A stretch of 64,000 bases of DNA. Origin: Plantago ovata (Eukaryota > Streptophyta > Magnoliopsida > Lamiales > Plantaginaceae). The DNA is taken from assembly GCA_028274465.1 (NCBI GenBank), contig CM051458.1, forward strand, positions 102,812,855-102,876,854. Direction: 5' to 3'. This document shows positions 1 through 12,221 of this stretch, piece after piece. The translations under genes and the position numbers were made by a program. Every line of letters starts with the position of its first letter. The first letter of the stretch is position 1. Below the pieces are notes generated by a model. That model was given only the letters and a program-made list of their open reading frames with translations, was not told the origin of the DNA and searched no databases.

Positions 1-91
1 TTCCACAAATCAATATTCATGTATTGTTCAAATCTTTCAGTTACATATTTTCTTCCCCATCTTAAAATGTACATCTTGATCCAACATGTAG

Positions 92-3000
92 ACTGTTGAT
101 AATGACCTTGCGCTGAAAATATATATCAAAGCCAGAGCTACACCTAAGGTTGTGGCTGCTTTTGCGGAGCGTCGAGAGTTTGACAAGATATTGATATACT
201 CAAAGCAGGTGAATTTATTAATAATTAGCGCCAATGTTTCTTCTCTCTCTCTCTCTCCCTCTCCCTCCCCCACTCATAATCATCATTGGTGCAAAATTTA
301 ATTTGCACTTGGTGCCTTCTGTATGATTTTGTGCAACTTGTTCCATTGAATAATCTCTCTGTCTTGACACAGGTTGGTTACACACCTGATTATCTGTTCC
401 TTCTGCAAACAATCCTGCGAGCAGATCCTCAGGTATGCATGATTCACCAACTCCTCATAATGAAATTTAAATGGTCGAGTGACCTGTATTACTCCTTTTG
501 GTAGAAGCGACGTGGTATTACAATTATAATGCAATGTCTTGTACTTGCAGGGAGCTGTAAATTTTGCCCTTATGATGTCCCAAATGGAAGGTGGTTGCCC
601 TGTTGATTACAATACCATCACTGATCTCTTCCTTCAGGTATGCATGCTTCTCGTTCCACTCTTGAATCTGATCTGACATTCAGCCTTAAATGCCTAGTGT
701 CCGGAATCACAAAGCACTGGTTTACGTAAGTGACATAGCTCGGCTATTTTCTTTCATCAGAGGAACATGATTCGTGAAGCTACAGCATTTCTCTTGGATG
801 TTCTAAAACCGAATTTGCCTGAGCATGCACACCTGCAAACAAAGGTCCCTTTTGCACTCTATTCATTGTGGATTAATCTTACTATCTTTGCATCTTTCAT
901 ATACTCATGTTCCCACTCCAATTCAGGTTCTCGAGATCAACCTTGTGACGTTTCCTAATGTAGCTGATGCAATTTTAGCAAATGGCATGTTTAGCCACTA
1001 TGACAGACCACGTATTGCACAGCTATGTGAGAAAGCTGGGCTATATGTCCGAGCTCTTCAGGTTGATCACCTTGTTCTACTTCTATTCTGCATTAGATTT
1101 TTAAATATTTTTCCCTCCTTACAAATAAATAATTTACTTTTGCTTGCAGCATTACTCTGAGTTGCCTGATATCAAGCGTGTTATTGTGAATACTCATGCC
1201 ATTGAGCCACAGGTGATTTGATTTTGGTTATTGTCTATGCCCCTTCTTTACATGGCTGGATTACTTATTTATGTGGAACTTTTCAGGCACTTGTTGAATT
1301 CTTTGGTACACTTTCCAAAGAATGGGCACTAGAATGTATGAAAGATCTTTTATTGGTCAATTTAAGAGGAAACCTTCAGATCATTGTTCAGGTATAATTT
1401 CTAGATGAACCTATATGATAGTAGAAATCTCTTAAAATATTCTTCTGAAGAATCAATACTCAGAAATGTTGTCATTCTTCAGTTAAATGACTTGAGAGGC
1501 ATACTATTGTGCAGGTTGCAAAAGAATATTGCGAACAATTGGGAGTTGAACAATGCATCAAGCTCTTTGAGCAGTTTAAGTCTTATGAGGGCCTTTATTT
1601 CTTCTTGGGATCATATTTGAGCTCCAGGTAAGCAATTAGAGAAACGACCTGGTAATCTGCATATCATGGAATGATCAAATTTACTGTAACCTTGATGCTA
1701 ATTTGTGGGACCTCTTGCAGTGAGGATCCTGACATTCACTTTAAATATATCGAAGCTGCTGCCAAGACTGGTCAAATCAAAGAAGTGGAACGTGTAACTA
1801 GAGAATCAAACTTTTATGATCCAGAGAAAACCAAAAACTTTTTAATGGAAGCCAAACTTCCTGATGCTCGGCCATTGATCAATGTGTGTGATCGTCATGG
1901 TTTTGTGCCAGACCTCACACATTACTTATACTCGAGCAACATGCTTCGCTATATTGAGGGTTATGTGCAAAAGGTATAATGAATATCTGCAAAGCTTTCA
2001 GATTCTTTTGATAAGTTTCTCTTAAGCCAATCCCTACGCCGTGTATAGGTTAATCCGGGAAATGCCCCATTAGTCGTTGGGCAGCTTCTGGATGATGAGT
2101 GTCCTGAAGATTTTATCAAGGGCCTGATACTCTCTGTTCGCTCCTTGCTTCCAGTTGAGCCTTTGGTGGAGGAGTGTGAGAAAAGGTATCATCTTTGTGC
2201 TCGTCAATCATCATACTTGGTTTAGACCAGCTCTTTTCTTAAATGTTCTTATTTGAACTTGTGGTATGCAGGAATCGACTTCGGCTGCTTACTCAGTTTT
2301 TAGAACATCTAGTTAGTGAAGGAAGTCAGGATGTGCATGTTCACAATGCACTGGGTAAAATCATTATTGATAGCAACAACAACCCAGAACACTTCCTAAC
2401 TACTAATCCATTTTATGATTCACGTGTGGTGGGCAAATACTGTGAGAAGCGTGATCCTACCCTTGCTGTTGTCGCATACCGAAGAGGGCAATGTGATGAT
2501 GAACTTGTCAATGTGACAAATAAAAACTCCCTGTTCAAGCTGCAAGCCAGGTTTGTGCTACGTGTCGATCTGTTATTGGTTTCATATTCTTCCGTGTTTT
2601 GTTCGGATCTGATTTAAAGTTTGTTGTTTCAGGTACGTGGTTGAAAGAATGGATGGTGATCTCTGGGGTAAAGTTCTGGATCCCGAAAATGAATTCAGAC
2701 GGCTACTCATTGATCAAGTTGTATCAACTGCTTTACCGGAAAGCAAAAGCCCAGAGCAAGTTTCTGCAGCTGTCAAGGCGTTTATGACTGCTGACCTTCC
2801 TCATGAATTAATTGAATTACTTGAGAAGATTGTACTTCAAAACTCGGCATTCAGTGGAAACTTTAACCTGCAAAACTTGCTGATTTTGACTGCAATCAAG
2901 GCAGATCCATCTAGGGTTATGGATTATGTTAATAGACTTGATAATTTTGATGGCCCTGCTGTTGGTGACGTGGCTGTGGAAGCACAATTGTATGAGGAGG

Positions 3001-6000
3001 CATTCGCTATTTTCAAAAAGTTTAATTTGAATGTCCAGGCTGTAAATGTGTTGCTCGATAATATTCGAGATATTAATCGGTCAGTTGAATTTGCATACCG
3101 TGTTGAAGAAGATGCTGTTTGGAGTCAAGTGGGTAAAGCCCAATTAAGGGAAGGGCTTGTTAGTGATGCAATTGAATCATTTATTCGAGCTGATGATGCT
3201 ACCCAATTTCTTGAAGTCATCAAAGCTGCACAGGATGCAGATGTTTATGATGATCTCGTGAAATATCTTCTCATGGTCAGGCAGAAAGCAAAGGAGCCTA
3301 GAGTAGACAGTGAACTCATTTATGCATATGCCAAGATTGATAGACTGGGCGAGATCGAGGAGTTTATTCTCATGCCTAACGTTGCTAATCTGCCTAATGT
3401 CGGTGATCGCTTGTATGACGAAGCTTTATATGAGGCAGCAAAGATTATTTATCAATTTATATCCAACTGGGGTAAACTGGCTGTTACTCTAGTGAAACTG
3501 AAGCAATTCCAAGGGGCTGTTGATGCTGCCAGGAAAGCTAACAGTGCGAAGACATGGAAGGAAGTATGCTTTGCCTGTGTTGATGCAGAAGAATTCCGCC
3601 TGGCCCAGATATGTGGTCTGAACATCATTGTACAGGTAACTTAAGATCCCCATTCGTGCTGGTATCTGTTAAAATATTGTTAACATATTTACAATTAAAG
3701 ATACCTGACTTGGATGGGATAACTTATTGTTGTTGCATTGTAATCCTTGTAGGTTGATGACTTGGAAGAAGTTAGCGAGTATTATCAGAACCGAGGATGC
3801 TTTAATGAACTTATATCACTCATGGAGAGTGGTTTAGGGTTGGAGCGTGCACATATGGGCATCTTTACCGAACTTGGCATCCTATATGCCAGATATCGTC
3901 ATGAGAAGCTTATGGAGCACATCAAATTATTCTCTTCTCGCCTCAATATTCCTAAGCTAATCCGGGCATGTGATGAACAACAGCACTGGCAAGAACTAAC
4001 GTTCTTGTACATTCAGTACGGTGAATTCGACAATGCTGCAACAACTGTTATGAATCATTCCCCAGAAGCTTGGGATCACATGCAATTCAAAGATATTATT
4101 GTCAAAGTTGCAAATGTGGAGCTCTATTACAAAGCTGTACACTTCTATCTGCAAGAACATCCTGACCTCATCAACGATGTTCTGAATGTCCTTGCTCTTC
4201 GTGTAGACCACACTCGTGTTGTTGATATTATGAGAAAGGTTCAAACTTCTGCTTGTGCTATTTTTTTTTCTCTTCTTCGTTGGTTTGGAGTTTTTGCGGT
4301 AAGATTTATCTTTTTCTAAATTCATGTAATTTGCAGGCTGGTCACTTGCGACTTGTGAAGCCATATATGGTGGCTGTTCAAAGTAATAATGTCTCTGCAG
4401 TAAATGAAGCTCTAAATGAGATTTATGTAGAGGAGGAGGATTATGACAGGCTACGTGAATCAGTTGACCTACATGATAGCTTCGACCAGATTGGCCTTGC
4501 CCAAAAGGTAACCTGCGATTTCACTGCGACTGCTCTTTTCTTGTTTCCGGTATGTTAATATGATTGTCTTCTTTTGTTTCTTGTGCAGATTGAGAAACAT
4601 GAACTTCTTGAAATGAGGCGTGTTGCAGCCTATATCTATAAGAAGGCAGGCAGATGGAAGCAATCAATTGCCTTGTCAAAGAAAGACAACCTTTACAAAG
4701 ATGCAATGGAGACAGCCTCACAGTCTGGTGATCGCGAAATTGCTGAGGAATTACTTGTTTACTTCACTGAACAGGTATCATTGTTGGATACTTCTGAAAA
4801 ATATAATTTTGTAATTTCTCATGTGTGTGGTCATTATCCCCTTGCGTTTTTTTGGTCATCCTTTTTATTCTGCTGTAGTTACAATTTATGTGAAAGAGAG
4901 CGGTAATATGTACTAGGACTGTAGTACCTTATCAGCTCATGCTGGTAAATTTTTTGTTCTATACAATGGCAAAGTAGGAGGTAGACTTCCTCAGTTAATA
5001 TGCAGTTACTAATTGAGCTAAGGTTATCAAATTTATTTTGTGTGTTAAAAGTTTTCCTTAATGTGGTTTGGTCGTTTATGGTCCTATTGAAAGCACAGTT
5101 TCTTATTCTTGTTGGGTTCTTGTTCTGTAAATTTACTTTGTCCATCCCTTTTGAGGAGAGTTAGCTTCATTTTAATGATAGATAGACTGTTGATGTCGGT
5201 ATGTCTTGTGTTTTTTTGCAGGGCAAGAAGGAGTGCTTTGCATCCTGCCTCTTTGTTTGTTATGATGTGATTCGCGCAGATGTTGCGCTTGAACTTGCCT
5301 GGATGAATAATATGCTTGACTTTGCTTTCCCATATCTGTTACAGGTAATTTTTCTCACATACTTCTCGGAATCTTATCATGTCGTCAGTTTATAAAGCTC
5401 CTAATTCAGTACAGTACTAAATATGTCTTTTAATAGTTTATTGAGCTCCACTAATGTATACATGCACTCTTTCTCCACTTCTGCAGTTCATCCGGGAATA
5501 CACTGGTAAAGTTGACGAGCTTATCAAGGACAAAATTGAGGCTGTGAAAGAAGCGAAATCTAGAGAAGAAGAGGAGAAAGATGTCATGAAACAACAGGTA
5601 TATATTGATAGAAATTAGGAAGGGTATTTTACTATTAGGATATTAATTACTTGATCTTATATCTCATATTCCAATATAAGAGTTTTTATTATTTGGTCTT
5701 ATAATTCTAGATTGATTCTCTATCTATGTTGAATATTTGGAATTTTTTTTACCAAGTTGTTTTCCAGTTTTCTTTTGCTTTAACCAAGATTTGTACTTGA
5801 AATAACTAACTGCTGGATTATTTGCTGCAGAATGCGTATGCCCAGTTGTTGCCTCTGGCTTTGCCCGCACCACCAGGAATGGGAGGTCCAGGAATGGGGG
5901 AGGTTATGGTCCCCCACCGCCTATGTCTATGCCCGGTATGGGAATGCCTCCCATGCCACCGTTCGGTATGCCACCAATGGGTTCATATTGAGAGTAGAGG

Positions 6001-6004
6001 ATGA
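92..6004 (+). CDS. CHC: Clathrin heavy chain, 5'-partial (window edge)
   Basis: Encodes the heavy chain of the clathrin triskelion, which forms the coat of vesicles budding from the plasma membrane and trans-Golgi/endosomes. Eighteen exons are readable: 92-208, 373-432, 551-637, 761-844, 927-1061, 1150-1212, 1287-1391, 1515-1627, 1721-1973, 2049-2185, 2272-2550, 2633-3635, 3753-4238, 4337-4507, 4589-4774, 5222-5344, 5487-5597, 5831-6004. All junctions are GT-AG and in frame. They give about 1228 residues of a protein normally near 1700, so the N-terminal beta-propeller and linker lie outside the window. What remains is the alpha-zigzag CHCR repeat leg and the trimerisation region, near-identical to plant clathrins through VDELIKDK. 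The last exon starts normally ([10 protein letters not shown], then GMGGPGMG) but slips frame in a G run at 5896-5900. It ends in 34 atypical residues at 6002-6004 instead of the usual Pro/Met/Gly-rich tail, whose frame would stop at 5989-5991. See findings. Confidence 0.97.
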
Positions 6005-7081
6005 TGCATTTGGAAATTAACGATCATTGCTCAAGAGGACGGCGAATGTATATGGGCCTTGTGATCTTGTATCTGTGATTCTGTTTCTTTTTACTTTTTC
6101 ATATTCTCTTCTGGAAGTTGGCAAGGTAAATTGGTGGAGTTTGTAGCGCTTCAAGTTGGAAAATAAGTACAATGTTTTTGGGTGTTGTTTAGGTTGTGGA
6201 TATATACATATATATATCGTCTGTGTAATATTCTTTTGGTAGCTGAGAGGATAATTTTTGCAGCTTTAGTTGGCAAGCTGAGAACAGATTTGTATTTTAT
6301 CAGATGATCAAAGACTTGACAAGTGACATACATTTGTTACCGACTTTGGAAGTGTTTTTAGTTTTATTTAATTATACATATTTGGACATTAAGATTTGTT
6401 GCCACCCAAAAGTATTGCTCTGTTAAGCTTTGTTTAGCGCCCGAGTATTGCTCTGTTATTGTCCCATTTTTTGGTTAGATAGAGATTTGGTGTTGTATTA
6501 CCTCGTTTTGGTTTTAGTCTTTGGTACTAGTATTATGTAACCGAGCATTTCTTATGCTCTTTTAATTAATGGATTCGCAACATGCCAAAACTCGCAATCG
6601 CAAACACGCCAAACTCTCACGCAAATTACCAAACAACACTTATAGAGGTTCAAAGCATATCTCAAATCGGATATGTTCCTAATAGAATGTTAACTATGAA
6701 GTACTAGTATGATTTATGAACCTTTTCTATGTTTTAGGTCCATATTAAACCCGTTCTTACTAACCACTCTCTTCTACGATTCAGCTACACAAATGACTAG
6801 TGATTCCAAAAAAAATATAAATTCCATAATAATAAAAAGAAAAATGACCTCACAAACATTTCAAAATTTCAAAAGAAGTTCATGAAATCACCCATAACTC
6901 CATAAGGGTTGAACACGTGGAAATTTGGAATATTTCAATTAATTTTAGTCTATTTCCTGCCCGAACAGTATTTTGATTCATCTTTCCAGGAGAAGAAGGG
7001 AAACAACACCTCAGTGGACTTTAAAATCCAATTACAAAATAAATATTGCAATGGGCTTATTAATCTCAGCTCATCTCTCTA
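6005..7081. other. Intergenic: clathrin 3' UTR and ALG11 upstream region
   Basis: No coding signal is seen. The first 300-500 bases read like the transcribed 3' end of the clathrin gene (T-rich, several AATAAA-like hexamers). The last few hundred bases before 7082 must carry the ALG11 promoter. No clear transposon termini were found. Confidence 0.5.
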
Positions 7082-10000
7082 ATGGCTGCTTCACTGCTCC
7101 ACCTCTCTTCCTTCGCTCTCGCAACCGCGATACTAGCATTTTTCATCGGAATCCTAGCCGCCGTAATCCAGTGCCGTAGAAACCGTAAGAAATCAGTCGG
7201 ATTCTTCCATCCTTACACGAACGATGGCGGTGGAGGAGAACGAGTTCTCTGGTGCGCCGTTAAAGCCGTTCAGGAAGAGTCGCCGGATCTCGATTGCGTC
7301 ATCTACACCGGCGATCACGACGCTTCTCCTGAATCTCTCGCCGCTCGAGCAGTTGATCGATTTGGCGTCAAATTGATCCGTCCGCCAAAGGTTAATTCTA
7401 CTGTTTCCGAGATTACTCTACACTGTCAATTTACTTTCTGTAATGTGATTTTTGGATATTAGGTTATCTCAATTGTGAGGAGTGAAGGATTTTAGAATTT
7501 TAGCGGTTGATCAGTATTGTGCTGTTGCGTATTTGAATCTGCTATGAGGTTTATATAACTGGATTTGAATTGTGAGAAGTGAAGGATTTTGGAATTACAG
7601 CATTTGATCAGTATAGAGCTGTTATGTTTGTGAATCTGTTAAGAGGTTTTGTATAACTGGATTTCAACCGCGAGAATTGAAGGATTTTAGAATTTCAGCA
7701 TTTGATCAGCGTGATGGTGTTATGTATGTGAATCTGCTAAGATGTTTGTGTAACTGGATTTCAACTGCGAGAATTGAAGGATTTTAGAATTTCAGCATTT
7801 GATCAGCGTGATGGTGTTATGTATGTGAATGTGCTAAGATGTTTGTATAACTGGATTTCAACCGCGAGAATTGAAGGATTTTAGAATATCAGCATTTGAT
7901 CAGCATGATGCTGTTATGTATGTGAATCTGCTAAGAGGTTTGTATAACTGTATTTCAATTATGAGAAGTGAAAGATATTATAATTCCAGCGTTTGATCAG
8001 TATAGAGTTGTTATGTTAGTAAATCTGCTAAGGGGTTTGTATGGCTAGAGAACAAGTATATTGATAGTATTGCAAGTATAAGTTGTTGAGTTCTCTCTGG
8101 TTGGTCTTAGCTAAGGGCTTATATTAGATGTCACTTTTAAGAAGGATGATCGTTATTATCTGAAGAGTTAAGACTGCAAAGTTTTTGTGATGAAAAAAAT
8201 CACATAGCAAAGACTAAGGGGATGAGGGTAATTTGAGTTCATATAGCATTTCAAAGGACGGCCTCAGTTGTATGTGATTTTCGATCAGTAGCTAGTAGCT
8301 ACAAGATTTATTGGAAGGAGTATAAAAGAATGAATTAAGGCCTTCTTCTTCTCGAACATGAGTCTAGCTATGCAAGCTGTAGGTACACTGATGCATGCAT
8401 CTTAAAGCTTTTTTATTGGGTACTCGTGGAGGAAGTTCTGCACCTGTTGATTCCTTAACACTAGCACTTGACCTCATGTGCTTCTTTTAACAGATGACCT
8501 ATTCAAATTTATTGGAATAAAATGCTTGGTTGTTATTGAGAAATGATCTTTGATAATAGCTGATTTTCCGTTACATCACTCTGATAAGTGATAACTAGGC
8601 TGCTGTATATGCTATCCTATTTACATCTTTCTTGATTTAGAAGGTGTTTGATATATCATTCCCTTACATTCGTTGTCTCATGCCAAGGCTGTTGCCGAAA
8701 ATTTAGTTTTTGATATTTAGTGCAAGGTTTGTGGTGTCCATAAATGTACCAAAAAGTTTTTCATAATTTTATGGTTATTGTCTAATTTGTAGGTAGTCCT
8801 TCTGTACAAAAGGAAATGGATTGAGGAAACTACTTATCCTCGATTCACCATGATTGGTCAAAGTCTTGGTTCAGTGTATCTATCTTGGGAAGCTCTGTGC
8901 AAGTTTACCCCGATGTATTATTTTGATACGAGTGGATATGCTTTTACGTATCCCATAGCGCGGATGTTTGGATGTAAAGTTGTCTGCTACACACATTATC
9001 CAACAATTAGTTTAGATATGCTCTCGAGGGTTCATGCAAGGAGTTCTATGTACAACAATGACGCCTTGATTGCAAAGAGGTACTGTAACTTCTCAATGAA
9101 CTATATTCAGCTTCTCTATTAGCTACTACGGTTTCCACTTTTCTTGAGTTTAACATATCTATTTCTCTGGCAGTGTGTTCTTCTCGCAATGCAAAGTCAT
9201 ATATTACAATCTTTTTAGCTGGATGTATGGAATGGTAGGCTCGTGTGCACATCTTGCAATGGTAAATTCTTCGTGGACACAGTCTCATATTGAGAAGCTC
9301 TGGGGAATTCCAGATCGTATTAAGCGGGTCTATCCTCCTTGTGACACTTCTGGTCTTCAGGTTTGTGTTCATTAGTTTTCTTCTGAATTATGCTTATGGC
9401 ATGGTCAAGTGATTAATTGTTTGGCTTTGCCACTTTCTTCATGTAATTGTATGTAGTATATACAAGTCACATGAAACACCCATATGCAACCGAATGTCTA
9501 AAAAGTTATTAGAGCTTATGAGTTCAATATGATAATTTAGTAGAGGTGGAATTGGGTGTCTTAGAATATTTGGAAAGAAACATAGTGATGAGGAAAGGAA
9601 TTGGACGACTGTTGTGATTGAACATACCTCAACTTATCGTCTGTACCATTTTTGTTAGATGAGGATCTAATTAAATTGACTACATTATATAAGAAAGACA
9701 ATTGGTGTTTTTTTTCAATCTACTTCCTCGCCCGTGGAATTTGTTAGTGTTTTCAATTCCAGTGTTATCATTTGATGATTTCTGTTGTCAGTGCAACTGC
9801 TGATGTGGCTTCCAAACAGGTGCTGCCATTAGAAAGGTCATTGGATTCAATCAAGATTATTTCTGTGGCTCAATTCCGTCCAGAGAAGGTATGCATTTAA
9901 TTAAATCGTCACAAACATGCTTCCTTGTCGCTTCAATCTGTATCAGTGAAAATACATTGTAAATTGACTTAGCTCCGTTGCCTCTTTTCAAGGCACACCC

Positions 10001-11390
10001 CCTTCAACTTGAGGCATTCACAGTTGCCATGGAGAACTTGGATTCCAATTTTCCAAGACCGAAACTTCAATTTGTAGGTAGTTGCAGGAATGAAGCAGAT
10101 GAGAAAAGGTTGCAACACTTGAAGGACCGAGCCGGTGAGCTTAAGTTGGATGGTGACGTAGAGTTCCATAAAAATGTAACTTATAGGTTTGTTACTCTTC
10201 TTGGGCTTTATATATTTCATAGTAATTGAACAGTATATAATGTTAGCGCGTCTTAAATATTTGTACCATGTATGCATGAGAAAGGATAGAATATGATTGC
10301 CAATGGTTGTTGATAAAGTCATAAAAACATGTCTAAACAGACTTTTTGGAGATTTAGGTAAACCACTGGTCATCTGTCACCTGTCATCACCATGGATGTT
10401 TTATTTCTTCAATTTTGTTTTACCTGGTTTTTTTTGGTCATCTTTGAAACTTTTTAGCTGACACGTGGGGTTGAGTATTTACTATCATGTGGTGTAGGGA
10501 GGCTATAACTATCATCAATAACTGGTTCTTACAGTTTAAAATGTGTTCTCTATTGAGCACGTTTCTTGTTTTCTTGATCCCGAACTACATGGAGTACGAT
10601 AGAAGCTTCAGTATATCATCCTTTTTGAGTTTTTAAATTGCTGCTATATACTTTTTTGCCCTGTGCTATTTGAATCATTCGATGCACTTATCTCCATCTA
10701 GTTTGTAGAGTTATTATTTAGTTTCATTGGTTCTGGAAAAATTGCACTCTGTCAACCCGAGTATGTTGAAGGAATATAAAAAATAACTATATTCCACCAA
10801 GTATAAAACTAGAGGATCCGGCAAAGTGTTAAAGTCACTAAGTTCAAGGGCAAGACAGAAAAAAAGATGTGCAGGCTAAATGTATTTTGCCCTTTATATT
10901 ATGCTTGCTTTTAACACTTGATTTTCACTGATTCCATTTTTAACCCTTCAGTGAGCTGGTTCGACTCTTGGGTGAGGCATCTGTGGGAATTCATTCTATG
11001 ATTGATGAGCATTTTGGAATCAGCGTCGTGGAATATATGGCTTCTGGCGCCATACCAATTGGTTAGTTCCCAAATCTTGCCGCCTCAGTGTAAAAACATG
11101 TATAGCATTCATAAATTCGTGATTAACCTAACCTAATTATTATTTCAGCTCATAATTCAGCTGGACCTAAGATGGATATAGTTTTGCCTGAAGATGGAAA
11201 AGAAACTGGTTTCCTTGCCTGTAATGTGCAGGAATATGCTGATGCAATTCTCAAAATTATAAGAATGCCTCTAACAGAGCGCCATGAGATGGCTGCAGCT
11301 GCAAGGAAACGAGCTTCAAAGTTCTCAGAACAAAGATTCTATGAAGATTTCAAGGCGGCCATTCGACCAGTTATGGTTCACACTTCGTAA
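7082..11390 (+). CDS. ALG11: ALG11: GDP-Man:Man3GlcNAc2-PP-dolichol alpha-1,2-mannosyltransferase
   Basis: Adds the fourth and fifth mannoses (alpha-1,2) to the dolichol-linked oligosaccharide on the cytosolic face of the ER, for protein N-glycosylation; the Arabidopsis orthologue is LEW3. Seven exons: 7082-7390, 8793-9079, 9174-9360, 9820-9888, 9993-10186, 10952-11061, 11149-11390. All splice in frame, giving 465 residues, the usual length. A hydrophobic segment at residues 5-30 is the membrane anchor. The N-terminal GT-B half has the family GGGGERVLW motif near residue 48. The second half has the EX7E motif of GT4 enzymes at E368-E376 (EHFGISVVE). The C-terminus is [21 protein letters not shown]. 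The start is the first ATG in a continuous N-terminal reading frame. Intron 1 (1.4 kb) is expanded by a tandem repeat. The gene is convergent with REC8, stop codons about 0.8 kb apart. Confidence 0.97.
7463..8047 (+). repeat. ~97-bp tandem repeat, about 6 copies, in ALG11 intron 1
   Basis: Six head-to-tail copies of about 97 bp can be aligned by eye. Each contains GAATTGAAGGATTTTAGAAT, then a CAGCATTTGATCAG core, TTATGTATGTGAATCTGCTA and TAACTGGATTTC. The central three copies are almost identical and the outer ones diverged, as expected for unequal crossing-over. No coding potential is seen. Confidence 0.9.
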
Positions 11391-12181
11391 AATCACCATT
11401 TTTGTACACTAGATTGATTATACAGGAGGACAATCTCTTTACAATTTCTTAACTGAGAGTTGACATGATCAGTCGGAGTTGATGGTATAACACACTGATG
11501 CTAATGTAAAATATATACTTTGTTCCCGCCTGGTTTTAGCTAATAGAGCAAGGAAGTAATACGGAATAGATTTTATTTTCAAACTTGGGCACTATACATT
11601 TTACTGTACAGGATTTTGATGAAGAGTTATGGGATTGCAATTCATTTGTGCTTTAGTCAGAAACGGCGACTCTCTCTGACACAGGCGATCTTACACAGAA
11701 TCTGGCCGTTCTCGCATGATATGCGTTGTGTGGGATTCACATTGTGCGGAGTATTAAGTATTCCATACACCGTAGCATCTAATAAACCGTAATTTATTTG
11801 CCTAACAATCGAGACTGGTACTGGAAAAATGTTGCATTCCCGGATTCATACCATCTTCTCTATTATAATAGGAATAATATAACTTCAAAATTATCATCTC
11901 AGAAATTAGAATTAGGACAAATTTGGCTCCGTAAGTGATACTAATCATAATTTGATGCCAGAGTGAAGAGTAACTGCAATAGATAGATATTCAGACTATC
12001 CTAAATCTGTTGAAGTTTTGTATAGATAAAAATCTCCTTCTGCTGGCTATATACTGCTCCTCCAGTCACATTTTCGCACCGCGGGAGATTAGTATGTCTC
12101 CATATAATTCAAACTATCCTAAATCTGTTGAAGTTGTATATAGATAAAATCTCTTTCTGCTGGCAATTACTGCTCCTCTAG
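11391..12181. other. Convergent intergenic region between ALG11 and REC8
   Basis: Holds the 3' UTRs of both genes. The only structure seen is the extra copy of the REC8 terminal exon (separate entry). No other coding or RNA gene is visible. Confidence 0.6.
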
Positions 12182-12221
12182 TCACATTTTCGCACCGCGG
12201 GAGATTAGTATGTCTCCATAT
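11995..12221 (-). repeat. Tandem duplication of the REC8 terminal exon and 3' UTR
   Basis: Two direct copies of about 110 bp, 11995-12105 and 12113-12221, differ at only a few bases. The upstream (12113-12221) copy is the functional end of REC8. The downstream copy still encodes YGDILISRGAKM followed by TGA on the minus strand, but has no upstream acceptor of its own. Confidence 0.92.

Noticed and set aside
7463-8047. CRISPR-like array
   Set aside because: Units are contiguous with no unique spacers and lie in a plant intron; a simple tandem repeat explains them.
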